A stretch of 64,000 nt of DNA from Planococcus chinensis (GCF_020071995.1 NZ_JABWTK010000006.1:186001-250000), one strand, 5' to 3'. Counted from the stretch's first letter, positions 8,866-17,670 are shown. Notes: generated from the letters alone by a model not told the origin. Program-made: numbers and translations.

Positions 8866-9720
8866 ATGGCGCATGCCGATCAAACAGATTCAATTTGGAC
8901 AATCAAGCACGTAAAAGAAACACTTCCAAAAAGAGACCGTTCCAGCCATAAAGGCACGTTTGGAACCGGCCTGCTGGTGGCCGGCAGCCGCGACATGCCT
9001 GGAGCGGCCATTTTATCCGGACTTGGCGCGATGCGTTCAGGAATCGGCAAGCTTGAAATCGCCACCGAACCGGAAGTGGTATCGCTGATGGTGTCTTCCT
9101 TGCCTGAAGCGACCTATGTCCGCAGCGGGCTACAGAAAATCGCAGACGGCCTGGTGGATTTATCTTCTTACCGGGCTGTTGCGATTGGCCCCGGCGTTCT
9201 GCCTGACCGGCTGACAGAACAAGCCATCGAAAACATCCTTGACAGCCATTCCCCTTTAATTTTGGATGCCGGCGCATTATCACAGCGAAATTATACGGAG
9301 CGTCCTGCGCCCGTCATTTTAACTCCTCATCCCGGAGAATTCAGTCGAATTACGGGAGTGGAGCTGCAGGAGCTTATGCCGAAACGAAGCTTCTATGCGG
9401 CCAAGTTCGCGGAAGAGCTAGGCGTTGCCATCGTTTTAAAAGGAGACAAAACGGTCATCGCTTTTCCGGACGGGGAAACTTGGATCAACCCTACCGGCAA
9501 TGCCGCACTTGCCAAAGGCGGTACCGGCGATACTTTAACCGGGATGCTGCTTGGCATGCTTTGCTTCCATGACGATTGGAAGCATGCGGTTTTGAACGCG
9601 GTGTTTTTGCACGGTGCCTGTGCCGACAAATGGGCAGAGACCCGCTCCACTCATACCCTTCTTGCCCATGAAATCAGTGGACTTCTTCCGGAAGTATGGA
9701 ACAGTGTGGAAAAGGAATAA
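8866..9720 (+). CDS. nnrD: ADP-dependent NAD(P)H-hydrate dehydratase
   Basis: Metabolite-repair enzyme that dehydrates damaged NAD(P)H hydrates back to NAD(P)H. The 284 residues carry the YjeF C-terminal/ribokinase-like fold: HKGTFGTGLLVAGS, LDAGAL, LTPHPGEFSRI, VLKGDKTVI and the phosphate-binding AKGGTGDTLTGML. The NAD(P)HX epimerase domain found fused in many bacteria is absent, so an epimerase must be elsewhere. A GGAG lies about 10 bases before the ATG. Confidence 0.93.
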   Translation: MAHADQTDSIWTIKHVKETLPKRDRSSHKGTFGTGLLVAGSRDMPGAAILSGLGAMRSGIGKLEIATEPEVVSLMVSSLPEATYVRSGLQKIADGLVDLSSYRAVAIGPGVLPDRLTEQAIENILDSHSPLILDAGALSQRNYTERPAPVILTPHPGEFSRITGVELQELMPKRSFYAAKFAEELGVAIVLKGDKTVIAFPDGETWINPTGNAALAKGGTGDTLTGMLLGMLCFHDDWKHAVLNAVFLHGACADKWAETRSTHTLLAHEISGLLPEVWNSVEKE

Positions 9721-9783
9721 TTGTTTCCATTTTATTAGACAGCAATAAATGCAGTTCCATTTTGCTAAGGAGGCTGTAAAGCA

Positions 9784-10119
9784 ATGAAAAAATGGCTGAA
9801 GTTGGGCAGTGCATCTATCTTGGCATTAGGCCTTGCTGCTTGTATTGAACGGCCCGAAAATGAAATGGTGCAGGAAACCGAGCGCGCAGATCCTGCCTCT
9901 GGCATTGACTTGACGACTCAAAGCGAAGGGGTTTTCAAAGGTTTCACGAACAGCTCACAAGATGCTCTTACGATTGAAGTGGACGGCAAAGATAAAAGAT
10001 ATGAATTAGCAGAAGATGCCACCGGTGATTTCGAATCGCTCCAGGAAGGAGATTCGATTTCATTTTCGACAAAGAAAGTTGGAAACAAGGAACTGATTGA
10101 AACCATCATGAAAAAGTAA
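9784..10119 (+). CDS. Small secreted lipoprotein, unknown function
   Basis: A 111-residue protein with a short signal peptide and lipobox (LGLAAC), so the Cys near position 20 should be lipidated and the protein tethered outside the membrane. The mature part is acidic. It ends in a small beta-rich domain (FKGFTNSSQDALTIEVDGKD to FSTKKVGNKELIETIMKK) that resembles an OB-like barrel. AAGGAGG precedes the ATG. It lies 63 bases after nnrD and may share its transcript. No function can be assigned. Confidence 0.82.
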   Translation: MKKWLKLGSASILALGLAACIERPENEMVQETERADPASGIDLTTQSEGVFKGFTNSSQDALTIEVDGKDKRYELAEDATGDFESLQEGDSISFSTKKVGNKELIETIMKK

Positions 10120-10155
10120 AAAACCTATCGGCCGCTTCCAGGCCGACAGGTTTTA
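10119..10155. terminator. Bidirectional terminator
   Basis: The stem AACCT.TCGGCC/GGCCGA.AGGTT has A and T runs on both sides. It lies between convergent genes. Confidence 0.85.
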
Positions 10156-10161
10156 CTTTCA

Positions 10162-11157
10162 TCAGTTTTTTCCAAGCTTCGCTCTGGCTGACATCGTACT
10201 GCCAGTTGGCGAAGCGGCAGTGTTTTCTTCTCCGGCCGGTTTTTTCGACCAAATCGTGGCCAAAATCGGCCCGGAAATATTGTGCCAAATCGCACCCCAG
10301 ACACTTGGCAGTGCGGCGAGCGGGCTAAAGTGTGCAGTTGCAAGGGCAACACCGAGGCCTGAGTTCTGCATGCCGACTTCCAGTGAAATCGCTCTTCTGT
10401 CGGTTTCGTTCAAGCCCATGGCTTTTGCCGTCATATAACCCAGCAGCAATCCAAATCCGTTATGCAGGAACACTGCTGCGAAAACGATAAACCCGGCACT
10501 AATGACATTTGCCGCATTGGCTGCAGTCACGGCAGATACAATGATTAAAATTGCCAGTACCGAAATCAACGGGACAATGGAGACGCTTTTTTCGACGGCT
10601 TTTGGCAGCAGTTTTTGGACAATCAGCCCCAATGCAATCGGAACGATGATCACTTGGATGATCGACATGAACATCGATACCGGATCCACCGGCAGCCATT
10701 GGCCGGCCAAAAGCAATAGAAGGAGCGGCGTCATGACAGGCGCCAGCAAAGTCGAAAGTGACGTCATCGCAACCGACAGCGCCAGATTCCCTTTTGCCAA
10801 ATACACCATCACGTTGGAAGCTGTCCCACCCGGAACGCAGCCAAGGAGCACCAGACCCGCAGCTAATTCCGGTGGCAGTTTCAGGAGATAGGCAATTGCA
10901 AAAGCGACCAGCGGCATGATCAAAAATTGTGCAGCGACTCCGATAATGACCGGTACAGGACGCATCAGGACGATTTTAAAATCGACGGGCTTTAACGTCA
11001 GCCCCATGCCGAACATGACAACGCCGAGCAAAATCGTGATGTAGCTGCCGAAACCAAGGAAAGGTTCCGGAATCAAAAAAGCGATGACTGCAATGGCAAC
11101 AACCCATACAGCAAAATATTTGCCGGCAAACGCACTTAGCGATTCAAGAAATTTCAT
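10162..11157 (-). CDS. Bile acid:sodium symporter (BASS) family transporter
   Basis: A 331-residue membrane protein with nine or ten hydrophobic segments and the BASS signatures GCVPGGTASNVMVYLAKGN and EVGMQNSGLGVALA, which form the sodium site. Bacterial members carry organic anions rather than bile acids. Its start overlaps the stop of the upstream FAD oxidase by four bases, so the substrate is probably the oxidase's hydroxy acid or its product. The family includes a plant glycolate carrier (BASS6), which supports this. The precise substrate is inferred. Confidence 0.88.
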   Translation of the reverse strand: MKFLESLSAFAGKYFAVWVVAIAVIAFLIPEPFLGFGSYITILLGVVMFGMGLTLKPVDFKIVLMRPVPVIIGVAAQFLIMPLVAFAIAYLLKLPPELAAGLVLLGCVPGGTASNVMVYLAKGNLALSVAMTSLSTLLAPVMTPLLLLLLAGQWLPVDPVSMFMSIIQVIIVPIALGLIVQKLLPKAVEKSVSIVPLISVLAILIIVSAVTAANAANVISAGFIVFAAVFLHNGFGLLLGYMTAKAMGLNETDRRAISLEVGMQNSGLGVALATAHFSPLAALPSVWGAIWHNISGPILATIWSKKPAGEENTAASPTGSTMSARAKLGKN

Positions 11158-12557
11158 AGATGAACTCCCTTCTCAGCTGCTTTAACGTTTTTATTCGGGT
11201 TCAGGAGATTGAGCGGGTCCAGCGCTTGCTTGATTTTTTCCATCACCAGCAGGGCATCGCCATGTTCCTGGCGCTGGTATTTCTGTTTGCCGATGCCAAC
11301 ACCGTGTTCACCGGTGCAAGTGCCGCCGCGCTCAAGTGCATATAGGACGATACGTTCGTTAAAATCGGCCGCTTTCTGAGTTTCTTCCGGATTATTCAAA
11401 TCCATCATCAGCAGCACATGGAAATTGCCATCGCCGACATGCCCGACGATTCCGCCGATCAAGTTTAAACTTTCCAACTCTTCACGTGCATGAGCCACTG
11501 CCCCTGCCAGTTCCGAAATCGGCAGGCAGACATCCGTTACCATCATTTTCTTGCCGGGATAGCCGTGTATGAATGCGTATGCCAGATTATGGCGCGCTTC
11601 CCACAGTTTATTGCGGCTCGCGGTGTCGGTTTCAAACTGGATTTCCGAGCAGCCGTGTCCATCCACGATTTCTTTCATGAATTCCACATCTTGCTTCAGT
11701 CCGGCTTCGTTGCCGTGAAATTCCAAAAACAGCGTCGGTTTTTCTTGGTAATCGGTTTCGCTGTACAGGTTCGCCTGGCGGATTGACGGTTCATCAACAA
11801 GTTCCACGCGCGCCACCGGAATGCCCGCCTGAAGAATGGAGACTACCGCTTCCACCGCATCATTGACGGACGGGAAACAGGCCCGCGCTGCTGAAACGTG
11901 TTCCGGGATTCCGTAGACGCGCAGCGTAATTTCGGTAAAACATCCGAGCGTCCCTTCTGAACCGGTAAACAACCCATTAAGATGAAGGCCGGACGAGGAC
12001 TTGGCTGCCAAGTTGCCGGTGTGGATCACCATCCCGTCCGCCAACACGACTTCCAAGTCACGGACTTGGTCGCGCATGACGCCGTATTTGACTGATGTTG
12101 TGCCGCTCGCGTTTGTTGCGACCATCCCACCGATTGTGGCATCCGCCCCCGGGTCCACACTGAAGAACAACCCGTATTTTTTCAATTCCTTGTTCAATTG
12201 GAGCCGTGTCACTCCCGGCTGCACTTTCACCAGAAAATCATTCTCCATGACTTCGAGCACTTGGTTCATCAATGAAAAGTCAATCGTGATTCCGCCTTCG
12301 GTCGGGATGACATGCCCTTCCAAACTGGACCCCAGGCCAAACGGAACAACCGGAACCTGGAATTGGTTTGAGATTTTCATGATGGCGCTGACTTGTTCGG
12401 CTCTTTCAGGAAAAACAACGATGTCAGGCAATTGCAGGGCATGATACGATTCATCTCTGCCATGCAGTTCTCTCACGGTTTCATTGACCGTGACCTGTTC
12501 TTCAGTCAACGCCGCTTTCAAAGCTTCGATGACAACGGTGATGTTCTGTTTAGTCAT
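11154..12557 (-). CDS. FAD-linked 2-hydroxyacid oxidase (GlcD / D-lactate dehydrogenase type)
   Basis: A 467-residue flavoprotein of the FAD_binding_4 plus FAD-oxidase C type. The N-terminal half holds the FAD pyrophosphate motif PFGLGSSLEGHVIP and GADATIGGMVATNASG. The C-terminal half holds GIVGHVGDGNFHVLL and GGTCTGEHGVGIGK, the metal/substrate motifs of glycolate oxidase and D-lactate dehydrogenase. It should oxidise a D-2-hydroxyacid to a 2-oxoacid. No GlcE/GlcF-like partners are adjacent, so it is probably a single-subunit enzyme. It is first in an operon with the BASS transporter. Confidence 0.9.
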   Translation of the reverse strand: MTKQNITVVIEALKAALTEEQVTVNETVRELHGRDESYHALQLPDIVVFPERAEQVSAIMKISNQFQVPVVPFGLGSSLEGHVIPTEGGITIDFSLMNQVLEVMENDFLVKVQPGVTRLQLNKELKKYGLFFSVDPGADATIGGMVATNASGTTSVKYGVMRDQVRDLEVVLADGMVIHTGNLAAKSSSGLHLNGLFTGSEGTLGCFTEITLRVYGIPEHVSAARACFPSVNDAVEAVVSILQAGIPVARVELVDEPSIRQANLYSETDYQEKPTLFLEFHGNEAGLKQDVEFMKEIVDGHGCSEIQFETDTASRNKLWEARHNLAYAFIHGYPGKKMMVTDVCLPISELAGAVAHAREELESLNLIGGIVGHVGDGNFHVLLMMDLNNPEETQKAADFNERIVLYALERGGTCTGEHGVGIGKQKYQRQEHGDALLVMEKIKQALDPLNLLNPNKNVKAAEKGVHL

Positions 12558-12649
12558 GATTAATCGCTCCTTAATGTATAACGTTTTGCAGCACTTAAAA
12601 GAATTAAAATTTTAAATAGTTCGTCTTTTCAGTACGGCCAATAGAGTTA

Positions 12650-12677
12650 ATTATACATAATTGTCTGAATAGTTCAA
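12650..12677 (-). promoter_or_regulatory. Promoter of the oxidase-transporter operon
   Basis: On the minus strand TTGAAC and TATAAT are separated by 16 bases, about 95 bases upstream of the oxidase start. Confidence 0.55.
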
Positions 12678-12752
12678 TGGAATTCGATATTAAAATAACA
12701 TTTCTCGCTTTTTCACCCTGAAATAGAGCTATTTTCAATCTAAAAAAGCAAT

Positions 12753-12782
12753 ATAAAAAGCGGGCTCAAAGAGCCCGCTTTC
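12753..12782 (-). terminator. Terminator after cstA
   Basis: The 10-bp stem AAGCGGGCTC/GAGCCCGCTT with a 3-base loop is followed on the minus strand by TTTTT. Confidence 0.9.
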
Positions 12783-12809
12783 ACCTACTCAAAACTTTTA
12801 CCTGTTTCT

Positions 12810-14240
12810 TTAATCGACTGCTATAGCAGTTTCCACATCTTCTTCCCGGTTCTTTCTAGCTTTTGCATAGAACATCGCGACAATAATAATTGTCAAAACA
12901 AAACCGATGATAAATGAAATGTTCAAGTCGAGATTGAATCCAATTTTCTGGTTTAAGATGTAGACGAATACCATGTACGTAATGAAGATGGCCGGCGCCA
13001 TGGAAACCAAGTAGTTTTTGCCTTGGATGTACAAGTACATCGTACCAATCCACAAAGCGATTGCGGCTGTTGCCTGGTTAGCCCAGGAGAAATATCTCCA
13101 TAGCAGATTGAAATCAATTTGCGTCAAGAGCACCGAAATGGCAAACAACGGAACAGCGATCATCAATCGTTTCATGACTTTTTGTTGATCCAGTTTGATA
13201 TAGTCGGCAATAATGGACCGCGCTGCACGGAATGCAGTGTCCCCCGAAGTAATCGGCAAAACGATGGCGCCAAGGACCGCAATGGTTCCGCCGACTGCAC
13301 CCAATAAGGTCATGGACACTTCGTTGACCACTGCAGACGGTGTACCCGAATTGATGATGCCGCTCAGCGTCTGGCCATCGAAAATACTCATCGAAGCCGC
13401 AGCCCAAATCATCGCGATGATCGCTTCTGCAATCATCATGCCGTAGAAGATATAACGCCCCTGAGATTCTTTTTGCACCGTTCTGGAAATGATCGGTGAC
13501 TGGGTCGCATGGAAACCGGACAATGCTCCGCATGTGATGGTAAAGAACAGCATCGGGAAGATCGGCAAATCAGCCGGATGCATATTCGTCAAATTCAATT
13601 CCGGGATCTTGTAATCCGAGAATACGAGTGCGATGCCGACTCCGAGAGTCCCAATCAGCAAAATCGCGCCAAAATACGGATACATTCTGCCGATGATTTT
13701 ATCAATCGGTAAAATTGTGGACAGGAAGTAATACGCAAAGATAACCGCAATGATGATGCCCAACGCCACTTTTCCGTCCAGTAAAATAGCCAATAACGAA
13801 GCCGGCGTGGTAACAAACACGGTACCTACCAATAATAAAAGCAATAAGGCAAAGACGTTGACGATATGACGTGAAGCTGCCCCTAAAAATTTGCCGGCAA
13901 GTTCCGGAATATGAGCGCCTTTGTTGCGGATGGAAATCATACCTGTTAAATAGTCATGGACAGCGCCGGCGAAAATGGACCCAATAACAATCCATAGAAA
14001 AGCGACCGGACCATACAATGCCCCCATGATTGGACCAAAAATTGGACCGGTACCAGCAATATTCAGCAATTGGATCAATGCATTTTTATGCTTGTTCATC
14101 GGCACAAAATCGACGCCGTCCTGATTGGCGTATGCCGGTGTTTTTCTTGTTTCAGCCGGGTCGAACATTTTTTCAATAAACTTTCCATATGTAAAATATG
14201 CTATTACCAAAATGATAATCGAGACAAAAAAAGTAATCAT
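12810..14240 (-). CDS. cstA: Carbon starvation protein CstA family transporter
   Basis: A 476-residue polytopic membrane protein with the CstA signatures NIAGTGPIFGPIMGALYG, GAVHDYLTGMISIRNKG and SGFHATQSPIISR. CstA-family proteins take up peptides or pyruvate when preferred carbon is scarce. This is the shorter form, lacking the long C-terminal extension of E. coli CstA, and it looks complete. A perfect cre site lies between promoter and start codon, so CcpA repression in the presence of sugar is likely. It is monocistronic with its own terminator. Confidence 0.93.
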   Translation of the reverse strand: MITFFVSIIILVIAYFTYGKFIEKMFDPAETRKTPAYANQDGVDFVPMNKHKNALIQLLNIAGTGPIFGPIMGALYGPVAFLWIVIGSIFAGAVHDYLTGMISIRNKGAHIPELAGKFLGAASRHIVNVFALLLLLLVGTVFVTTPASLLAILLDGKVALGIIIAVIFAYYFLSTILPIDKIIGRMYPYFGAILLIGTLGVGIALVFSDYKIPELNLTNMHPADLPIFPMLFFTITCGALSGFHATQSPIISRTVQKESQGRYIFYGMMIAEAIIAMIWAAASMSIFDGQTLSGIINSGTPSAVVNEVSMTLLGAVGGTIAVLGAIVLPITSGDTAFRAARSIIADYIKLDQQKVMKRLMIAVPLFAISVLLTQIDFNLLWRYFSWANQATAAIALWIGTMYLYIQGKNYLVSMAPAIFITYMVFVYILNQKIGFNLDLNISFIIGFVLTIIIVAMFYAKARKNREEDVETAIAVD

Positions 14241-14263
14241 TGTGCACCCCTATTCTTAAAATG

Positions 14264-14277
14264 TGTAACCGTTTTCA
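14264..14277. promoter_or_regulatory. cre site upstream of cstA
   Basis: TGTAACCGTTTTCA matches TGWAANCGNTNWCA at every position. It lies 24 bases before the cstA start and downstream of the likely promoter, a road-block position. Confidence 0.75.
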
Positions 14278-14303
14278 TATCGTTGAAAATTTCCCATGCT
14301 TGG

Positions 14304-14332
14304 TTTATTAAGCCCCCCTTGCATAATTGCAA
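14304..14332 (-). promoter_or_regulatory. Probable cstA promoter
   Basis: On the minus strand TTGCAA and AATAAA are 17 bases apart, about 65 bases before the cstA start and upstream of the cre. Confidence 0.45.
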
Positions 14333-14449
14333 CATAAAAAGAATGAATTTATTAAAAAATCCTTTTATTATTGTATAAGCAAGTTTTTAAAGCGTCAATC
14401 TATTATTGTTTATTATTTCAAATTTGCCCGTCTTTTCGCTATAGCAATA

Positions 14450-14493
14450 TAAAAAAGCCAGCCTGTATGATTTTTCATACAGGCTGGCTTTTG
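14450..14493 (-). terminator. Terminator after the SGNH hydrolase gene
   Basis: A long 17-bp stem (AAAGCCAGCCTGTATGA and complement) with a TTTT loop. T-runs on both strands make it potentially bidirectional. Confidence 0.88.
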
Positions 14494-14515
14494 GAATTTG
14501 AAACCAATTAACGGA

Positions 14516-15253
14516 TCAAGAATGATCGCTGATGCCCAATGAAACCGTTTTGTTGGACTGTATCGACTCTTCTCCGGGATGAAACACAAATCCGGTCGAG
14601 GACAAGGTTTTCATTAACAGTTCATGCATCAATTTATAGCCCTCATCATTCGGATGAATGGAATCCAGCCAAATTTCCGGATTTTTGCCCATCAAGTCGG
14701 TTTTTGACACGATGACGCCTTTTTCTCCAATAGCCGAGTTCCATAACCGCAAGAGCAATTCCGTAAACCCAAAATATTGCACTTCTTTTTTCATGGAATT
14801 GTACAAGTTGTTCTGCACGATAATCATGTTTGTGTTCAGTTCACGAAGATGGCGGTATGTTTCAAGCAAGTTTTGGCGGAATGTCCGCTTAATTATGGAA
14901 AACTGGCGCACAAGACCTTTTGCTCCCTGCCCCCTGAATCCATGGAGCAAGTCATTGCCGCCGATATTGATCAACACCAGATCGGCTGTTTCGAGCACTT
15001 TGTCCCAAATGCCGAAACGCAGACGTTCAACCATGCCGTTGCTTGTCAGACCGTTGATGCCGAGGTTGGTTACTTTGCTTTTATGGAATGTCTCTTTTAA
15101 ATATTTCGATATGCCGCCTTTTGTGCCGTAGCCATAAGCGACTGAATCACCTAAAATGACAATGTGGTTTATATGGAGCAGGTTTTTCTGCTGTTTTGTT
15201 GTTATAAGAGGCGCTTCTGTTAGAGGTGCGCCCTTTTGAGCATTTTTTTCCAA
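14516..15253 (-). CDS. SGNH/GDSL-family hydrolase
   Basis: A 245-residue esterase- or lipase-like protein of the SGNH fold. Block I has the nucleophile Ser37 in ILGDSVAYG. The oxyanion Gly and Asn are present (GINGLTSNG, NIGGNDLLHG). Block V has the Asp-His pair in DSIHPNDEGY. No clear signal peptide is visible: the N-terminus is charged, then LLHINHIVILGDS. It is probably cytoplasmic and acts on an acyl ester, but the substrate is unknown. It is a single gene with its own terminator. Confidence 0.87.
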   Translation of the reverse strand: MEKNAQKGAPLTEAPLITTKQQKNLLHINHIVILGDSVAYGYGTKGGISKYLKETFHKSKVTNLGINGLTSNGMVERLRFGIWDKVLETADLVLINIGGNDLLHGFRGQGAKGLVRQFSIIKRTFRQNLLETYRHLRELNTNMIIVQNNLYNSMKKEVQYFGFTELLLRLWNSAIGEKGVIVSKTDLMGKNPEIWLDSIHPNDEGYKLMHELLMKTLSSTGFVFHPGEESIQSNKTVSLGISDHS

Positions 15254-15410
15254 ATGGCAACACGACCCTTTCCTTTATAGCTATACTCTTATTTTACCAT
15301 AATATAGGGTTTTCTTCGATTCAGGCGATTTGCAAATTCTTATTTTTTTACTTTCAGCCAGGCATCCCCTACCATTATATTTAAGAAATTATAAACTAGG
15401 GAGGATTTGG

Positions 15411-16400
15411 ATGAATGAGATTTATATCATGATTGGGGTTTTGCTGCTCATTATGGGGATTATGGATTTTATTTGGACCACTTTATGGGTAGACGGAGGC
15501 GCGGGTCCACTGACGAAACGGCTGTCGCATACCATATGGAAATTTCTTTGGAAAATCAGCCGGAGCAATCCGAAAATTTTAAGCCTTTCAGGACCACTTA
15601 TTTTATCGCTGACCCTGCTCATGTGGATTGTCTTGCTTTGGATCGGCTGGACATTTGTGTTTGCCGGCAATGACCATTCCATCATAAATGCCCAAGATAA
15701 CAGTCCTGCTACTTGGGTTGAGAGAATCTATTTCACCGGCTATTTGATTTTTACACTTGGAAACGGAGATTTTAGCCCTCAAGGAACTGTTTGGCAAATT
15801 GCTACGGTCTGTGCAACTGGCACCGGAATGCTTTTTATCACGCTTGGCGTTACATACCTCCTGTCAGTTCTGGGTGCCGTTACACAAAAACGGGCGTTTG
15901 CAGAAAGTGTCTATGGTTCAGGGAAAACCAGTATGGAGTGGGTCAAAAACGCTTGGAATGGCGAGCATTTCCACAATTCGGATTTTCTTTTATCCAAATA
16001 TTCAAACCAATTAAGCACCATTACCGCTCAGCATAAAGCCTATCCGATTCTCCATTATTATTATGCCGAAGATAAAAAGGGAGCAGTCCCCTTAGCAGTC
16101 GCCATATTAGATGAAACTTTGACTCTCTTTTCTTATGGAATTTGGCCGGAAAATCAACCGAACCGCTTGCTTGTCACAGAAGCGCGTTCTAGTATACAAA
16201 GTTATTTGGATACGCTTTACTCAGCGAAGGTCAAGCCTTCAAAGGAAGTTCCGCCTTTTGACGATATTGAGAAACTTCATCACGAAGGTTTTCCTACAGT
16301 CCCAAAACAAGAGTTTCTCGATTCATTGGTTGCACTGGAAGATCGACGAAAAAAATTGCTGGGCATTATCCAATATAACGCCCTCAAATGGCCAATGTAG
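15411..16400 (+). CDS. Potassium-channel-family membrane protein
   Basis: A 329-residue protein with three or four hydrophobic segments in its first 160 residues. A pore loop then carries TLGNGDF in place of the canonical TVGYGD, followed by an inner helix (GTGMLFITLGVTYLLSVLGAV). The C-terminal ~170 residues are cytoplasmic, without a recognisable RCK/TrkA nucleotide domain. The ATG at 15411 has AGGGAGGA before it. An upstream in-frame start would add 27 residues without a ribosome site. It is probably an ion channel, but selectivity is uncertain because of the filter change. Confidence 0.78.
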   Translation: MNEIYIMIGVLLLIMGIMDFIWTTLWVDGGAGPLTKRLSHTIWKFLWKISRSNPKILSLSGPLILSLTLLMWIVLLWIGWTFVFAGNDHSIINAQDNSPATWVERIYFTGYLIFTLGNGDFSPQGTVWQIATVCATGTGMLFITLGVTYLLSVLGAVTQKRAFAESVYGSGKTSMEWVKNAWNGEHFHNSDFLLSKYSNQLSTITAQHKAYPILHYYYAEDKKGAVPLAVAILDETLTLFSYGIWPENQPNRLLVTEARSSIQSYLDTLYSAKVKPSKEVPPFDDIEKLHHEGFPTVPKQEFLDSLVALEDRRKKLLGIIQYNALKWPM

Positions 16401-16441
16401 AAGTTAATCGACTAAAGACATACACTGAAATGAGGCATATC

Positions 16442-16954
16442 ATGAAGTTCAGAAGAATTGAAGCGAACGATATCAATCAAGCGGATCAACTGTTTCAGGA
16501 ATGCCTGAAAGACCTGCTGAAGCGCGAAGGATTTGACGATCCGTCCTTATGGGCAGAAGAAGTTGCCAGGTTGAACCAAGCCGTGCAAAAAAGTTTTGTG
16601 GATCCCTTAAACCATTTCTATGTTGCCGAAAAAGAGAAAAAATTGCTGGGAACCATCGCACTGCAGACACCCGGCAAAATGTTAAACGCGATGGTCAAGG
16701 TGGAACCTGGAGAACTGGAAGTTGCTTGTGTGTATGTGCATCCGGAACATCAGCGGTCCGGAGTCGGCGACTTCTTATTTCAGCAAGCTTGCCGGGAACT
16801 GAAAGCGATCGGGAAACAGAAATTTTATTTGGATGCCGGCTTTACGAGTTCCCAACAATACTGGCTCGCAAAGTTAGGTGAACCGTTCCGGCTTTTGGAA
16901 GATTACTGGGTACCGGGAAAGCCTCATATGGTCTGGATAAAAAAAGTCGAATAA
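16442..16954 (+). CDS. GNAT-family N-acetyltransferase
   Basis: A 170-residue acyltransferase of the GNAT fold. The acetyl-CoA-binding motif A is visible in VACVYVHPEHQRSGVGDFLFQQA, with the R-x-x-G-x-G/A pattern. A late beta strand follows (KFYLDAGFTSSQQYWLAKLGEPF). The substrate is not predictable. The start at 16442 follows a GAGG 7 bases away. The longer frame from 16388 would overlap the channel gene. It may be cotranscribed with that gene, 41 bases upstream. Confidence 0.8.
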   Translation: MKFRRIEANDINQADQLFQECLKDLLKREGFDDPSLWAEEVARLNQAVQKSFVDPLNHFYVAEKEKKLLGTIALQTPGKMLNAMVKVEPGELEVACVYVHPEHQRSGVGDFLFQQACRELKAIGKQKFYLDAGFTSSQQYWLAKLGEPFRLLEDYWVPGKPHMVWIKKVE

Positions 16955-17077
16955 TCGGGAGCTGGCGTTTGTCTAGCTTTCCCGCTTCTGAACCTTTATG
17001 CAAGCCCTTTTCTTGCATTTTCCAAGCGTCTGGCTTATTCTTCAGAATTAAGAAGAGATAAAGAGCGGAGAGAAGAA

Positions 17078-17653
17078 ATGGAACAATTCGAATACACATT
17101 GGAGAATTTCATCGCAGGTTTTGGATGGTTTGCCCCTCTTCTTTTTGTGCTTTTGCATTTATTGCGGCCTATTCTTTTTTTGCCGGTCGTCTTGGTTTGC
17201 GTTATTGGCGGCGTCGTTTTCGGATTTTTCGAAGGGGCGCTCCTGTCATTTATTGGCCTTTCACTAATGAGCCTGGTTTCATATGTGCTCGTCAATAAAT
17301 TTCCAAAGTTCAAAAAGAGGATGTCCGAACTTAAAAACAAAATGTTTGCCAATCGGAAAATTTCCGTCGGCCAAGTGATGATTTTGCGCATTATGCCTTT
17401 TGTGCACTTCCATTTGCTATCGTTGTATTTGATGGAAATGACTCAAAGCCGCAAGGAATATATGTATTACTCCATGTTGGGGCTGATCTTGCCCGCTGTC
17501 ATTTATACGGCTTTTGGCGAGGCCATAACCGAGTTTCCATGGTATGTGACCGTGTCCTTATTCGCCATTTTGCTGGTTGTCTATTTACTGGTTGGAAAAA
17601 TGAATAAAATTCGGCCAGCTTCAGCTGTCGGCAATACAAAAAAGCGTGCCTGA
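17078..17653 (+). CDS. TVP38/TMEM64 (VTT-domain) membrane protein
   Basis: A 191-residue membrane protein with about five hydrophobic segments and the SNARE-associated/VTT domain. An N-terminal re-entrant-type region (LLRPILFLPVVLVCVIGGVVFGFFEG) is followed by a conserved arginine/proline stretch (ILRIMPFVHFHLLSLYLM). DedA-superfamily relatives move or scramble lipids or support membrane-potential homeostasis. The exact role here is unknown. GGAGAGAAG precedes the ATG. A terminator overlaps its stop codon. Confidence 0.83.
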   Translation: MEQFEYTLENFIAGFGWFAPLLFVLLHLLRPILFLPVVLVCVIGGVVFGFFEGALLSFIGLSLMSLVSYVLVNKFPKFKKRMSELKNKMFANRKISVGQVMILRIMPFVHFHLLSLYLMEMTQSRKEYMYYSMLGLILPAVIYTAFGEAITEFPWYVTVSLFAILLVVYLLVGKMNKIRPASAVGNTKKRA

Positions 17654-17670
17654 ACCGGCACGCTTTTTTG
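17637..17670. terminator. Bidirectional terminator
   Basis: The stem AAAAAAGCGTGCC/GGCACGCTTTTTT with a 6-base loop lies between convergent genes. The VTT-protein stop codon lies in the loop. Confidence 0.92.

Noticed and set aside
12001-12444. Plus-strand 147-codon frame inside the FAD oxidase gene
   Set aside because: It is the antisense shadow of a well-supported gene and has no family resemblance.
12571-12586. cre site upstream of the FAD oxidase gene
   Set aside because: TGTATAACGTTTTGCA is symmetrical around CG but two bases longer than the CcpA consensus.
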